Source of the DNA: Sulfurimonadaceae bacterium | Lineage (GTDB): Bacteria; Campylobacterota; Campylobacteria; Campylobacterales; Sulfurimonadaceae | Assembly: GCA_016744575.1 (NCBI GenBank) | Contig: JADGEC010000008.1 | Location: forward strand, 1 to 53,044 | Length of the DNA: 53,044 nt | Reading direction: 5' to 3' | Shown here: positions 34,750-43,810 of the stretch, in pieces | Layout of the letters: the number at the start of each line of letters is the position of its first letter | Numbering within the stretch: the first letter of the stretch is position 1 | Notes under the pieces: model-generated | Told to the model about the DNA's origin: nothing | The model's database searches: none | Seen by the model: only the letters and a program-made list of their open reading frames with translations | Position numbers and translations under genes: made by a program

Positions 34750-36524
34750 GGATCAGGATCATCATCATCTTGTTCTTGTTAGTATGGATATCCCTGCTTG
34801 TACGTGTCTTTTATCTCTCTGTCAACTCAAATGCCTACTATGACCGGCTTTCGAGCAAGAACACCATCAAGTCTGAGTTTGTCGCACCGGTAAGAGGTGA
34901 GATACTAGATCGCAACAATGCTCCGGTGGCGATCAATAAGCTTGGTTTTAAGATCAAGGTACGTCCACACTTGAACAAAAAAGACCTTGAGGCCGAAGTC
35001 GATTATATTGGCAAGATGCTTCCCTTTCTTGATAAGGCCAAAGTGATCACTGCCTATGAGAAAAAAGAGTCGAACTACAATCACCACTTCATCGAAGTCG
35101 TAGCTTTTGTCTCTTATGAGGATATTATGCCGGTCTATTCGACGCTGAACCTACGTGATAATAGCAAGGTGGAACCTGCACCAAAACGTTACTATCCCAA
35201 TCGTAGGATGGCAGCTCATATTATTGGATATGTCTCAAAAGCCAACCTCAAAGACATCGAAGTCGACCCTACGTTGAAACTGATCGGCAGCGTTGGAAAG
35301 AGTGGCCTGGAGAAACAGTACAACACTTTTCTTCAGGGGATCCCGGGTGAACGAAAGATAAAAGTCACAGCACAGAACGAAGAGATCAAAGAGATCAGTT
35401 TTACCCGGCCAATCGAGAACAGACGACTTGTCCTGACTATCGATGTACGACTTCAGCAATATATCACCAAGCTTTTTAAGGGATTGGCAGGATCTGTCAT
35501 CATCATGGACACAGAAGGTGCCATCCTTGCTTCGGGCAGCTATCCGGAGTATGATCTTAACTCTTTTGTCTCCGGCATCAGTACTAAACGTTGGCAGGCA
35601 CTGATCAATGATCCCGATACCCCTTTTACCAATAAGAGTATCAACGGGCTCTATCCTCCGGGTTCGACGATAAAGACCGGTCTCGGACTCATCTATATAA
35701 CCTCAGCAGTCAATGAGTGGTGGTATACCTACTGCAATGGTTCGATGAAACTGGGAGAACGTAATTTCCGTTGTTGGAAATCCAGGGGGCATGGTAAGAC
35801 AGGTATCCGAAAGGCTATTCGCGAGAGTTGTGATGATTATTTCTACAAAGGTAGTCTGAAGGTCGGGATCAAGACGATGAGTGAAGGTCTGATGGCTTTT
35901 GGTCTTGGGAAAAAGACCGGCATAGACCTTCCTAATGAGTTTATCGGTACCGTACCTAGCCGTGAGTGGAAACGAAGACGTTATGACCAACCCTGGTATA
36001 GAGGAGAGACACTTAACTCATCGATAGGACAGGGTGATTTTCTGACTACACCGATGCAGATCACACAGATGACTGCATTGATGGCGACTGGCAGACTTCC
36101 TACACCACACTTGGCACTTAGTATTGGTGAAGAGCCTTATGAGAACAATATCACTGATGTCCTCAGTAGTGAACAAAAACGTAAGTTGCCTATTATCCAA
36201 CGCGCGATGTATGATGTTTGTAATCATCCTAAAGGGACCGCAAAACACTCTTTACACACGAAGGTCAAGATAGCAGGAAAGACTGGTACCGCGCAGGTCG
36301 TCGGTATTTTGCAAGCTACAAAAAAACGTATCAAAGAGGAAGATATGGAGTACTATCGACGTTCACATGCCTGGTTGACTACCTATGGACCGGTCAGCAA
36401 ACCAAAATATATCGTGACGGTCATGGTCGAACATGGAGGACATGGTGGTTCAGCTGCGGGAGGGATCGTCTCAGATATCTATGATAAGCTCTTTGATCTT
36501 GGATATATCACACAGAAAGAATAA
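34746..36524 (+). CDS. mrdA: Penicillin-binding protein 2 (elongation transpeptidase)
   Basis: A 592-residue class B PBP. ATG 34746 overlaps the stop of the previous gene and starts the membrane anchor (IRIIIILFLLVWISLLVRVFY). Pedestal/dimerisation domain PVRGEILDRNNAPVA and KVEPAPKRYYPN, then transpeptidase with SxxK in PPGSTIKTG (Ser307, Lys310), SCD in RESCDDYFYKG, and KTG in AGKTGTAQVVG (512-514). It cross-links peptidoglycan during cell elongation, together with RodA and MreBCD. Last gene of the operon; the next gene converges after 16 bp. Confidence 0.95.
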   Translation: MRIRIIIILFLLVWISLLVRVFYLSVNSNAYYDRLSSKNTIKSEFVAPVRGEILDRNNAPVAINKLGFKIKVRPHLNKKDLEAEVDYIGKMLPFLDKAKVITAYEKKESNYNHHFIEVVAFVSYEDIMPVYSTLNLRDNSKVEPAPKRYYPNRRMAAHIIGYVSKANLKDIEVDPTLKLIGSVGKSGLEKQYNTFLQGIPGERKIKVTAQNEEIKEISFTRPIENRRLVLTIDVRLQQYITKLFKGLAGSVIIMDTEGAILASGSYPEYDLNSFVSGISTKRWQALINDPDTPFTNKSINGLYPPGSTIKTGLGLIYITSAVNEWWYTYCNGSMKLGERNFRCWKSRGHGKTGIRKAIRESCDDYFYKGSLKVGIKTMSEGLMAFGLGKKTGIDLPNEFIGTVPSREWKRRRYDQPWYRGETLNSSIGQGDFLTTPMQITQMTALMATGRLPTPHLALSIGEEPYENNITDVLSSEQKRKLPIIQRAMYDVCNHPKGTAKHSLHTKVKIAGKTGTAQVVGILQATKKRIKEEDMEYYRRSHAWLTTYGPVSKPKYIVTVMVEHGGHGGSAAGGIVSDIYDKLFDLGYITQKE

Positions 36525-36540
36525 GCTTGCATAGTAATGG

Positions 36541-38016
36541 TCATCGTTTTGCCAGGACACCCATCAGCGCTTTGAGTATGTTGTTATAGTTGACTTTGAT
36601 CAGCTTGTTCTGTGCATAGATGTCTTTGAGCTGTTGGGCATTTGAGGCAGCCTGCCTGTGCCAGTTCTTGACTTCTTTAAGAGCATTGTCATAGCTACGC
36701 AGTCCGCCATCATGTTCTTCATAGCCTTTTCTTAGTAGCTCTATCAACCTTCTGTCTTCATTTTTGAGATTAAGAAGCGCATTACGTTGAGAACTTCCTT
36801 GTTCCTTGAGCTTTTTAAAGGCATCTCTGTTCTCTTGTACCTGCGCTTTTAGTACATTGATGACTCCATCAGCCTGTTTTTTTAGTGGCTCGACTTTAGC
36901 CAATGACTGTTCCGCCTCTTTTTGTCGTTCCATCGTCTCTCTAAGTCTCTCATCTTGAGACTTTGCACGGTTTTTAGCCTCTTTCCACTGGATGAGGACT
37001 GAGAGCATCGAACTGTAGTTCCACTGCTGTCCATTGCCATCGATGATGGCATGCTGAGTGATCTTTTTACCTTCATCATCAATGACGACATTACCATTGT
37101 AGTACTTTACAAAAGTCTCTGCACTCTTGTCCCGTAATTCGATATGTTTTAAAAGGTCTTGTGCAGTATGTTTTAAGATAGGGTCAAAAAAGAGACGAAG
37201 TATAAAACCTGAAAAAGCTGTCAGATCCTCTTTGTCGAGTTCACTAGCCTTCTCAAGGATGACGATCTCTACCATGGAGCGAAAGACCAATATGAACGTC
37301 TTGATGAACTGACGATTACTTATGGTGGAGAAGTCCAGACGATCACTAAGGATGTCTGGTAAGATGGACTCTAGTTGAGGCCATGCGCCATCAGGAAAGT
37401 ACTGCTTATAGATACGTTCCATCTCCTGAGGAGACTTTCCGACAAACCTTCTATCCTCTTTTGCAGCACTCTTTGGTGTAGGGACTGTTTTTCTGATGTA
37501 GATATTGCCTCTGAGAAAAAGGACGATCTCACTCTCATCAAGTTCAAAGAGCAGTTCAATACGCTGACGAAGTCCCTCTTTTATCTTCTCCTCTGATATA
37601 TTACTTTTGGCGTAGTAGTCATACAGCTCCATACGAATATCTTGATCAATGATCCAGAGTGTCCCGGCAGATCGATAAGTAGCGGGGTCTGAAGCGATCT
37701 CCATAAGCTTGACCGTACATCCATGCAGAGATCGGTCATATGCCTCATCTTGTGACATATCAGAAAAGGTCTTCTTGACGACTATATGATCAGCAAATAC
37801 TGAGAGCAGTATCTCTTGTCCAGTCGTGTGAAAATGGTCGATGATCGCCTGTTTGAGTGCGCCCTTTTTTCTATGCAAGTCACTGACGCTGTAAGACTTT
37901 TGTAATATTTTCAGCAGGTTGTCATAGTGTGAACGGTCGAGGTCTAGCGCATACATCTCTTTGGGTAACCAGTCGGCGAGTGCTGCACGTGCCAGATCGT
38001 ATAGTCTGGTATCGAT
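36541..38016 (-). CDS. Unknown coiled-coil protein; likely ATC start codon
   Basis: The first standard start (ATG 37956) would give 471 residues but has no ribosome-binding site. The frame stays open and protein-like for 20 more codons upstream (IDTRLYDLARAALADWLPKE), back to an ATC codon at 38016-38014 preceded by AAGGAG at 6 nt and lying 18 nt after the stop codon of the antiporter gene. I therefore place the start at ATC, giving about 491 residues. The N-terminal two thirds are globular (LRQRIELLFELDESEIVLFL, FILVFRSMVEIVILEK); about residues 355-460 are coiled coil (ERQKEAEQSLAKVEPLKKQADG). No family recognised. The alternative is a GTG/ATG changed by mutation or sequencing error. Confidence 0.7.
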   Translation of the reverse strand: MDTRLYDLARAALADWLPKEMYALDLDRSHYDNLLKILQKSYSVSDLHRKKGALKQAIIDHFHTTGQEILLSVFADHIVVKKTFSDMSQDEAYDRSLHGCTVKLMEIASDPATYRSAGTLWIIDQDIRMELYDYYAKSNISEEKIKEGLRQRIELLFELDESEIVLFLRGNIYIRKTVPTPKSAAKEDRRFVGKSPQEMERIYKQYFPDGAWPQLESILPDILSDRLDFSTISNRQFIKTFILVFRSMVEIVILEKASELDKEDLTAFSGFILRLFFDPILKHTAQDLLKHIELRDKSAETFVKYYNGNVVIDDEGKKITQHAIIDGNGQQWNYSSMLSVLIQWKEAKNRAKSQDERLRETMERQKEAEQSLAKVEPLKKQADGVINVLKAQVQENRDAFKKLKEQGSSQRNALLNLKNEDRRLIELLRKGYEEHDGGLRSYDNALKEVKNWHRQAASNAQQLKDIYAQNKLIKVNYNNILKALMGVLAKR

Positions 38017-38034
38017 CTTGGACTCCTTGTTCTA

Positions 38035-38970
38035 CTAAAGTGTAGTTATGCTGTTTTGAACAAAGAGGGCCAGCAGGACAAATAAAAAGATGGCTCCAGC
38101 TTTGTTGTAGAGTCTATTGGCCAAGATCAGAAGCAGGGCGAGTGATGCCGCGATCATGATCATGATGTCATACGAACTAGCTTGTAGATCGACGCTTAAA
38201 GGAGCGAGCAGTGAAGCCCCGCCGAGTACCATGGAGAAGTTCGCGACATTTGAGCCGATGATATTACCGATACTCAGATCAGCATTGCCTTTCTTGATAG
38301 CTACGAGTGAGACAACGAGTTCTGGTAAAGAGGTGCCCAATGATATCATAAACAGACCGATGATCCACTCACTGATACCAAAGTCTCTTGCGATGCTGCT
38401 ACCGCTTTCGATGACGAAGCTTGCACCACCAATTGTGAGGATGAAACCTATACCCAGGAGTACTGCCGTACGCATCCACTGGAATGACTCCTTTTCCAGA
38501 TCATCATCGAGTTCGCCTTCGAGTGCGTCTTTGTCACTACTGAACAAAAAGAAGAGATAGGCTGCCATTATAGATAAAAAGAGAAGACCATCGATACGGC
38601 TGATGATACCATCTTGTATCATCAACATGAAGACGATGACCGGGAACAAGATCCAGGCACTGTCTTTGGCAAAAAGATCACGATCAGGGTTCATGGACTT
38701 AGCGATCATAAAGACCACACCAAGTACCAGAGTGATATTGAACATCACACTTCCGATGACGTTGGCCACTGCCATATCACTTTTTCCCTGTCCACTTGCC
38801 ATCATCGATGCTGCCATCTCCGGAAGAGAGGTGCCAAAAGCCACTAGGGTGGCTCCGATCACAAAATGTGAGATGTTGTAGTGCAGGGCTATACGCTCAG
38901 ACTCTTTGATGATGAAGTCAGCCCCATAGATCAGGGCTGCCATCGCGGTGATAAAGACAATAATATCCAT
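38035..38970 (-). CDS. Calcium/sodium antiporter (CaCA family, YrbG-like)
   Basis: A 311-residue inner-membrane exchanger with about ten membrane helices in two inverted halves. The alpha-repeat signatures are clear: FVIGATLVAFGTSLPEMAAS in the first half and WIIGLFMISLGTSLPELVVS in the second, each followed by a VANVIGS or IGNIIGSN sequence with the ion-binding acidic residues. An acidic loop (DKDALEGELDDDLEKES) separates the halves. It overlaps the ybeY stop by one base, in an operon order ybeY, antiporter, unknown coiled-coil protein. Confidence 0.93.
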   Translation of the reverse strand: MDIIVFITAMAALIYGADFIIKESERIALHYNISHFVIGATLVAFGTSLPEMAASMMASGQGKSDMAVANVIGSVMFNITLVLGVVFMIAKSMNPDRDLFAKDSAWILFPVIVFMLMIQDGIISRIDGLLFLSIMAAYLFFLFSSDKDALEGELDDDLEKESFQWMRTAVLLGIGFILTIGGASFVIESGSSIARDFGISEWIIGLFMISLGTSLPELVVSLVAIKKGNADLSIGNIIGSNVANFSMVLGGASLLAPLSVDLQASSYDIMIMIAASLALLLILANRLYNKAGAIFLFVLLALFVQNSITTL

Positions 38971-39398
38971 TAATCGGTTTCCTTTTGGGTTCGTATTATT
39001 AAGCTTGAGGGGAGTGAGAACTCCCCAATGATCTCTCGTTCCTTCTGACGCATCTCACCAGCATCAGTCTCATGGTCATAGCCAAGCAGATGCAAAAGCC
39101 CATGTATGAAAAGCAGTGAGAGCTCCTCCTCGGGTCTATGGGAAAAACGTTTGGCACCGCTCTTGACATGGTCCATTGATATCACGATACTACCTAGTGG
39201 TGTCATCGGCATCGGTTCATAGGGAAAGCTGAGTACATCTGTCGCACTGTCGATGTTCCTGAACTCTCTGTTGATTTCCCGGATCTCGACATCATCAGTG
39301 AGTATGAGCTCTATCTCTTTATCTGTCAAGGTAATAGCTATAGTCTGCAAGTCGCTGACATCGATAAGAGCATCAGTGCGGTCGTCAAGTTCGATCAT
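38970..39398 (-). CDS. ybeY: Endoribonuclease YbeY (rRNA maturation)
   Basis: A 142-residue zinc-dependent RNase. The motif HGLLHLLGYDHETD contains the three zinc-binding His; LNREFR-like EINREFRNIDSATDVLSFP and GSIVISMDHV are family-typical. ATG 39398 (MIELDDRTD) is preferred to ATG 39431 because family members begin here; no Shine-Dalgarno is present, but a TACAAT -10-like box ends 6 nt before, so the mRNA may be leaderless. It acts in 16S rRNA 3'-end processing and ribosome quality control. Confidence 0.93.
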   Translation of the reverse strand: MIELDDRTDALIDVSDLQTIAITLTDKEIELILTDDVEIREINREFRNIDSATDVLSFPYEPMPMTPLGSIVISMDHVKSGAKRFSHRPEEELSLLFIHGLLHLLGYDHETDAGEMRQKEREIIGEFSLPSSLIIRTQKETD

Positions 39399-39539
39399 AC
39401 TTATATTGTAGCAGATATCGTTTGACGTCAACAGTATCAGAGAGCTATTTTCAAATGAATGATCAGACTTTTCGGAGTATTTATATAGGAATGATGATGA
39501 TGTAGAAGTAATACGCAGTCAATAATTTTTATATTGTGG

Positions 39540-39545
39540 TATAAT
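39540..39545 (+). promoter_or_regulatory. -10 element of the FG-GAP lipoprotein gene
   Basis: TATAAT with an upstream TGTGG, 30 nt before ATG 39576; AAAGG serves as ribosome-binding site. Confidence 0.5.
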
Positions 39546-39575
39546 ATTATAAATAGTTAGATAAAGGCAAGTATT

Positions 39576-41147
39576 ATGATTTCCTTTGAACGTAGAAAAG
39601 TAGCTTTTGGGTCTGCTGAAATAAAAGTATCGTCGCTTCTGTTTACCATGAGCCTTATGGTAGGGTGTGGTGGCAGCAGTGAGACTGAAGTGCAAAACAG
39701 TGTGCCTGTCTTTACAAGCCCTACCACCGTGACTGTCGATGAGAACGTACCAATAGCTATCACACTAAACGCTTCTGACAGTGATGATGATACCTTGGCC
39801 TATAGCATACAGGGAGAAGGCTCTTCCTCTTTTGAAACAGATTCCAAAACAGGAGTGGTCACATTCATGATCCCATCAGATTATGAGGCGAAAAGTGAGT
39901 ATCAGTTTACAGCGATAGTAGATGATGGGAAAGCCACAGCATCTCAGGATGTCACTATTACGATCAGGGATCGACATTTCATCGATATCGCGAAGTTTGT
40001 CGCTGCGGATGCAAAACGTTTTGATGATTTTGGGAACTCGGCAGCTATGGACCGTGACTATATTGTCATCGGTGCTAATGATGAGAGCAATGCGACCGAT
40101 GAGGCGGGAAGTGTTTATATCTTTAAGGTAGGCCTTGATGGCACAGTAGAGCAGATCGATAAGCTGCAAGCAGATAACACCGTCAGCGATGTTGGTTTTG
40201 GTGATGCTGTAGCGATCGATGGAGATTTTGTCGCGGTCAGTGCTGCCAAAGAGGATGGCAGTTCAGCAGAGGCGGGTCGAGTATATATCTATAAGATCGA
40301 GGCGGGTGCGATAGTCAAGCCGAGAGCCACACTTTATGCTTCTGATCAGAATGAAGGCGACCACTTTGGTACGTCGGTCGCGATCGACGGAGACTATCTG
40401 GTTGTCGGTGCTGGTCAGGCTGATACGAATGGTACTGACGCAGGAAGTGCTTATCTGTTCAAAAGAGATGGTGACGACTTTATACAAGTGGCAAAGATCC
40501 TGGCATCTAATGCCGGAGTCTCCGATTTCTTTGGCATGTCTGTTGCCATCTCCGGAACTAAGATCGTAATCGGCGCACATGCTGAGGATACTACCGCTCA
40601 AGGTGCTGGTAGTGCTTATCTCTTTAGGATCGATACGACCGATGATTCTGTCAGTCAAATAGCGATCCTCCATGCAGACGATGCTGAGAAGGATGACCAT
40701 TTTGGTAGCGCAGTAGCAATCGATGCAGACAACATAGTCATCAGTGCCCCGGATAAGGACAATACGGCGACAGATGCTGGCAGTGTCTATCTGTTTCATC
40801 TCAGTGACGATGACAATGTCTCTCTGATAGATAGGATCGATGCTGATGATGCCAAAGAGAAGGACCATTTCGGTGATGCCTTAGACATCAGTGGTGATCA
40901 TATTATTATTGGTGCCCGCTATAAAGACACGGGAGCTGGCGATGCAGGTGGTACCTATCTTTATAGCATCAATACCGGCACACCTCTGCTGGTAGAGAAA
41001 AGGGAAGCGTTTGATGCCACTTTAAACGATCATTATGCTGCAGCAGTAGCAATAAGCGGTGACTACATCCTCTCCACAGCAATCTATGATGATACTACTG
41101 AGACCAATACAGGGAGTGCTTATCTTTATGTCAAAGACTCCAATTAG
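39576..41147 (+). CDS. Cadherin-like plus seven FG-GAP repeat lipoprotein
   Basis: A 523-residue protein with a lipobox (LMVGC, Cys31). Residues about 45-135 form one cadherin/Ig-like domain (PVFTSPTTVTVDENVPIAI, FTAIVDDGKATASQDVTITI). The rest is seven repeats of about 52 residues in the pattern DxFGxSVAIDGDYIVIGA...AGSAYLF, with Asp-rich loops (DNEG-, DDAEKDD-like) that can bind calcium. Seven FG-GAP units make a complete integrin-alpha-like beta-propeller. Probably surface-exposed adhesion or carbohydrate binding; the ligand is unknown. It is monocistronic with its own -10 element. Confidence 0.88.
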   Translation: MISFERRKVAFGSAEIKVSSLLFTMSLMVGCGGSSETEVQNSVPVFTSPTTVTVDENVPIAITLNASDSDDDTLAYSIQGEGSSSFETDSKTGVVTFMIPSDYEAKSEYQFTAIVDDGKATASQDVTITIRDRHFIDIAKFVAADAKRFDDFGNSAAMDRDYIVIGANDESNATDEAGSVYIFKVGLDGTVEQIDKLQADNTVSDVGFGDAVAIDGDFVAVSAAKEDGSSAEAGRVYIYKIEAGAIVKPRATLYASDQNEGDHFGTSVAIDGDYLVVGAGQADTNGTDAGSAYLFKRDGDDFIQVAKILASNAGVSDFFGMSVAISGTKIVIGAHAEDTTAQGAGSAYLFRIDTTDDSVSQIAILHADDAEKDDHFGSAVAIDADNIVISAPDKDNTATDAGSVYLFHLSDDDNVSLIDRIDADDAKEKDHFGDALDISGDHIIIGARYKDTGAGDAGGTYLYSINTGTPLLVEKREAFDATLNDHYAAAVAISGDYILSTAIYDDTTETNTGSAYLYVKDSN

Positions 41148-41325
41148 ATAGAATAAGCTTCTCTAGCTTGCTCCATCTCTCCCGAGATCTAGTCCGATCG
41201 ACCCGGCTTCTGCAATAGAGATCACAGATCTAGCATTCATGATCCATTGCACGAGCCTCACCTCTTTTTTAAGATAGCACTATATTTATGTATCTTCGAT
41301 TGACTATTCACTATCAAATCTGTGC

Positions 41326-41331
41326 TAAAAT
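41326..41331 (+). promoter_or_regulatory. -10 element before the Tat-exported dehydrogenase subunit
   Basis: TAAAAT preceded by TGTGC (extended -10), ending 7 nt before ATG 41339. The transcript may start at the ATG. No Shine-Dalgarno sequence is visible. Confidence 0.4.
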
Positions 41332-41338
41332 GATTTTT

Positions 41339-41854
41339 ATGAATAATAGACGCCGATTTTTACGTAACTCATCACTACTTATGACCATTCCGCTCTTACA
41401 TGCTCAGTCAGCATCTTATGGAAGTGTAGACAACACATCCAAAGAACCTTACCGCACCATCGCCATAGTCCATGAGGATATGTTTCCAGCTACATCCACA
41501 ATACCCGGTGCAAAGCAACTAAATAGCATCGGTTATCTCCATGGTGTCATGCGTGATGAAAGAGTAGATGAGGATACAAAAGAGTTTATCACTAATGGAG
41601 CCATATGGCTTGATGAAGAGAGTGAGACGATGTTTAAGAAGAGCTACCATCTACTCTCCTTGTCGCAACGTCAGAAAGTACTCGATGAGATAATGGAGTA
41701 TAACTGGGGTGATAGCTGGCTCTACACAGTGATGAGTTATCTCTTTGAATCGATGTTTTGTGATCCTGTCTATGGCGCCAACACCGATATGTCCGGATGG
41801 AGATGGCTTGAGTATGAACCGGGCTTTCCACGTCCCAAGAAGGTGCTCTCATGA
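41339..41854 (+). CDS. Gluconate 2-dehydrogenase subunit 3-like protein, Tat signal
   Basis: A 171-residue protein. ATG 41339 starts a twin-arginine signal (NNRRRFLRNSSLLMTIPLLHA). The mature part has the subunit-3 pattern (ITNGAIWLDEESETMFKKSY, LSLSQRQKVLDEIM, YLFESMFCDPVYGANTDMSGWRWLEYEPGFPRP). It is the small partner of FAD-dependent gluconate/sorbose-type dehydrogenases and carries the cofactor-loaded large subunit through the Tat system. Overlaps the large-subunit gene by 4 nt. Confidence 0.88.
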   Translation: MNNRRRFLRNSSLLMTIPLLHAQSASYGSVDNTSKEPYRTIAIVHEDMFPATSTIPGAKQLNSIGYLHGVMRDERVDEDTKEFITNGAIWLDEESETMFKKSYHLLSLSQRQKVLDEIMEYNWGDSWLYTVMSYLFESMFCDPVYGANTDMSGWRWLEYEPGFPRPKKVLS

Positions 41855-43533
41855 AAGAGTATGATGTCTGCATAATCGGCAGTGGGGCAGGTGCCGGACC
41901 TGTCGCTTATACACTGGCCAAAAGCGGCTACCGAGTTGTCGTCCTCGAGAAAGGCCCATGGCTTACGGAAAAAGATTTTGCTAAAGATGAGATTGCTGTT
42001 AGCCGAAGGTCACTCTACACGCCTCCTCTTTCTGAGCAGCAGCATGTCATCGAGTACCGTGACTCTGATGGTGAACTCACCACTGAAGAAGGAGTCGAGT
42101 CAGGATGGAGTTTCTGGAACGGCTCGATGGTTGGTGGGTCCTCAAATCTTATGAGTGGCTATTTTCATCGGATGAAACCTGATGATTTTAGGCTTAAGAG
42201 TGCTTATGGAGACTTTTCAGATAGCAACGTGACTGACTGGCCTGTCGGGTATAAGGAGTTCGAGCCGTACTATGAGATGGTCGAACGTATAGTTGGTGTC
42301 TCAGGTAAGGTAGTAAAGCATGCTTTTCAAGAACCCAGGTCAACAGCAGACTTTCCTTATGTGTCTACGTGGGAACAGCCTGTATCAAGATGGTTTGATG
42401 AGGCGTGTGTATCACTTGGATATGTCAGTATCCCCACACCACGAGCTGTATTGCCTCAAGATGCTCTTGGTCGTAGCGGCTGTTCATACTCCAACTTCTG
42501 CGGCAGTTACGGCTGTGCTACCGGGGCTAAGGGTAATGCACGTGCGGCACTTTTAGACAAGGCGATAGCGACCGGGAACTGTACCATCATGCCACACACG
42601 TTTGTCTATCATCTGCATAGTGATGATAAGAGAGACGTCACGCATCTTGACTATTATGACAGGTATCAAAAGTCACGTAAGATCAAGGCAAAGATATTTG
42701 TCGTCGCTGCCCAGGCTATAGAGAGTTCAAGACTTCTGCTTAATTCAAAAAGCAAGTCCTTCCCCAATGGACTTGCTAATAATAGTGGTCAAGTGGGTAA
42801 AAATCTCATATTCTCAGCTGGTGGGAGTGGTGAGGGACGGCTGGAGATGAAAGACCTGCCAAAAGATCGTCAGGAGCAGCTCTTTACTCGGGGTGCTTTT
42901 GTCAACCGTTCACTGCAAGACTGGTATGAGTATGATGACGATGGCAGACATTATAAAGGCGGGACAATAGACTTCCTTTACGAGCATGCCAATCCAACAA
43001 GTCGCGCTCTGGGTCAACTCTATGATGATGAGGGGAACATGCTTCGTGGAAAAGCGCTACAGCATCGTATCAGGCATGCTTTTACAGGTTCACGTGTCTT
43101 TACCTTTGAGGTCTTTAATGACTGGATGCCGACTGATGGATGTTTTGTCTCCGTTGATGAGAAGGTAAAAGACAAATGGGGAGTGCCTGTTGGAAAGATC
43201 CATCTAAATAGTCATAAGCAAGACCTGCTCACGGGTGAGTTTCTTGCCAAAAAAGCGGTAAAGGTACTTGAGGAGATGGGAGCGGTAGATGTCACATATA
43301 ATATCTCCAGTGCACCACCTCCTAACCTTGTCGCCGGAGGATGCCGTTTTGGTGATGATCCAGAGACATCAGTCCTTAATAGTGAGTGTCGCGCACATGA
43401 GGTAAAGAACCTTTATGTCACTGATGCCAGTTTTATGCCTACAGGGGGAAGTGTTCCTTATACCTGGACTATTTACGCCAATTCGTTTAGAGTAGCTGAT
43501 GCCATCGTCAAAGATCTGAAAAACGATGTTTGA
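41851..43533 (+). CDS. GMC oxidoreductase, gluconate dehydrogenase-like large subunit
   Basis: A 560-residue FAD enzyme without its own signal peptide, presumably co-exported with subunit 3. The Rossmann motif is CIIGSGAGAGPVAYTLAKSG with Glu in VVLEKG; GGSSNLMSGYFHRM and the C-terminal GGCRFGDDPETSVLN, LYVTDASFMPTGGS follow. The motif near the active site reads GSVPYTWTIYANS, a variant of the NPTLT-type sequence in other GMC enzymes. The substrate (sugar acid, polyol or alcohol) is not determined. No cytochrome c subunit gene is adjacent. First large gene of a five-gene overlapping operon. Confidence 0.9.
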   Translation: MKEYDVCIIGSGAGAGPVAYTLAKSGYRVVVLEKGPWLTEKDFAKDEIAVSRRSLYTPPLSEQQHVIEYRDSDGELTTEEGVESGWSFWNGSMVGGSSNLMSGYFHRMKPDDFRLKSAYGDFSDSNVTDWPVGYKEFEPYYEMVERIVGVSGKVVKHAFQEPRSTADFPYVSTWEQPVSRWFDEACVSLGYVSIPTPRAVLPQDALGRSGCSYSNFCGSYGCATGAKGNARAALLDKAIATGNCTIMPHTFVYHLHSDDKRDVTHLDYYDRYQKSRKIKAKIFVVAAQAIESSRLLLNSKSKSFPNGLANNSGQVGKNLIFSAGGSGEGRLEMKDLPKDRQEQLFTRGAFVNRSLQDWYEYDDDGRHYKGGTIDFLYEHANPTSRALGQLYDDEGNMLRGKALQHRIRHAFTGSRVFTFEVFNDWMPTDGCFVSVDEKVKDKWGVPVGKIHLNSHKQDLLTGEFLAKKAVKVLEEMGAVDVTYNISSAPPPNLVAGGCRFGDDPETSVLNSECRAHEVKNLYVTDASFMPTGGSVPYTWTIYANSFRVADAIVKDLKNDV

Positions 43534-43810
43534 CAGACTCAAAAGATCCATGCTTGAGGGTGCTAAAGATGTAGTGCAGTCCTATAATGAAGGACGTTTT
43601 GAGATGGATGCCGAGACTAGGCAGGCGTTTGATAGACTGGGCCTTGCTTATGAGAGTGACATCACAGCGATCAAAAGACGCTACAGAGAACTAAGTAAAA
43701 AATATCATCCAGATAGTGGTATATCTCCAGAGACCGAGAAGTTCTTAGTCATAAAAAACAGCTATGATGTGTTAAGATCCGCTTCCAAAAAGAAGGATCG
43801 TGATGACTAG
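43526..43810 (+). CDS. Small J-domain protein
   Basis: A 94-residue protein. Residues about 36-90 form a J domain with KYHPDSG (the HPD that stimulates DnaK ATPase), preceded by RRYRELSK and followed by FLVIKNSYDVLRSASK. The N-terminal 35 residues are helical and basic. There is no Gly/Phe or zinc-finger region, so it is a class III co-chaperone, perhaps for a specific client. It overlaps the GMC oxidoreductase gene by 8 nt and queC by 8 nt. Confidence 0.9.
   Translation: MFDRLKRSMLEGAKDVVQSYNEGRFEMDAETRQAFDRLGLAYESDITAIKRRYRELSKKYHPDSGISPETEKFLVIKNSYDVLRSASKKKDRDD

Noticed and set aside
40263-40868. 201-codon minus-strand frame inside the FG-GAP gene
   Set aside because: It is the shadow of the repetitive Asp-rich coding strand; no start signal or protein family.
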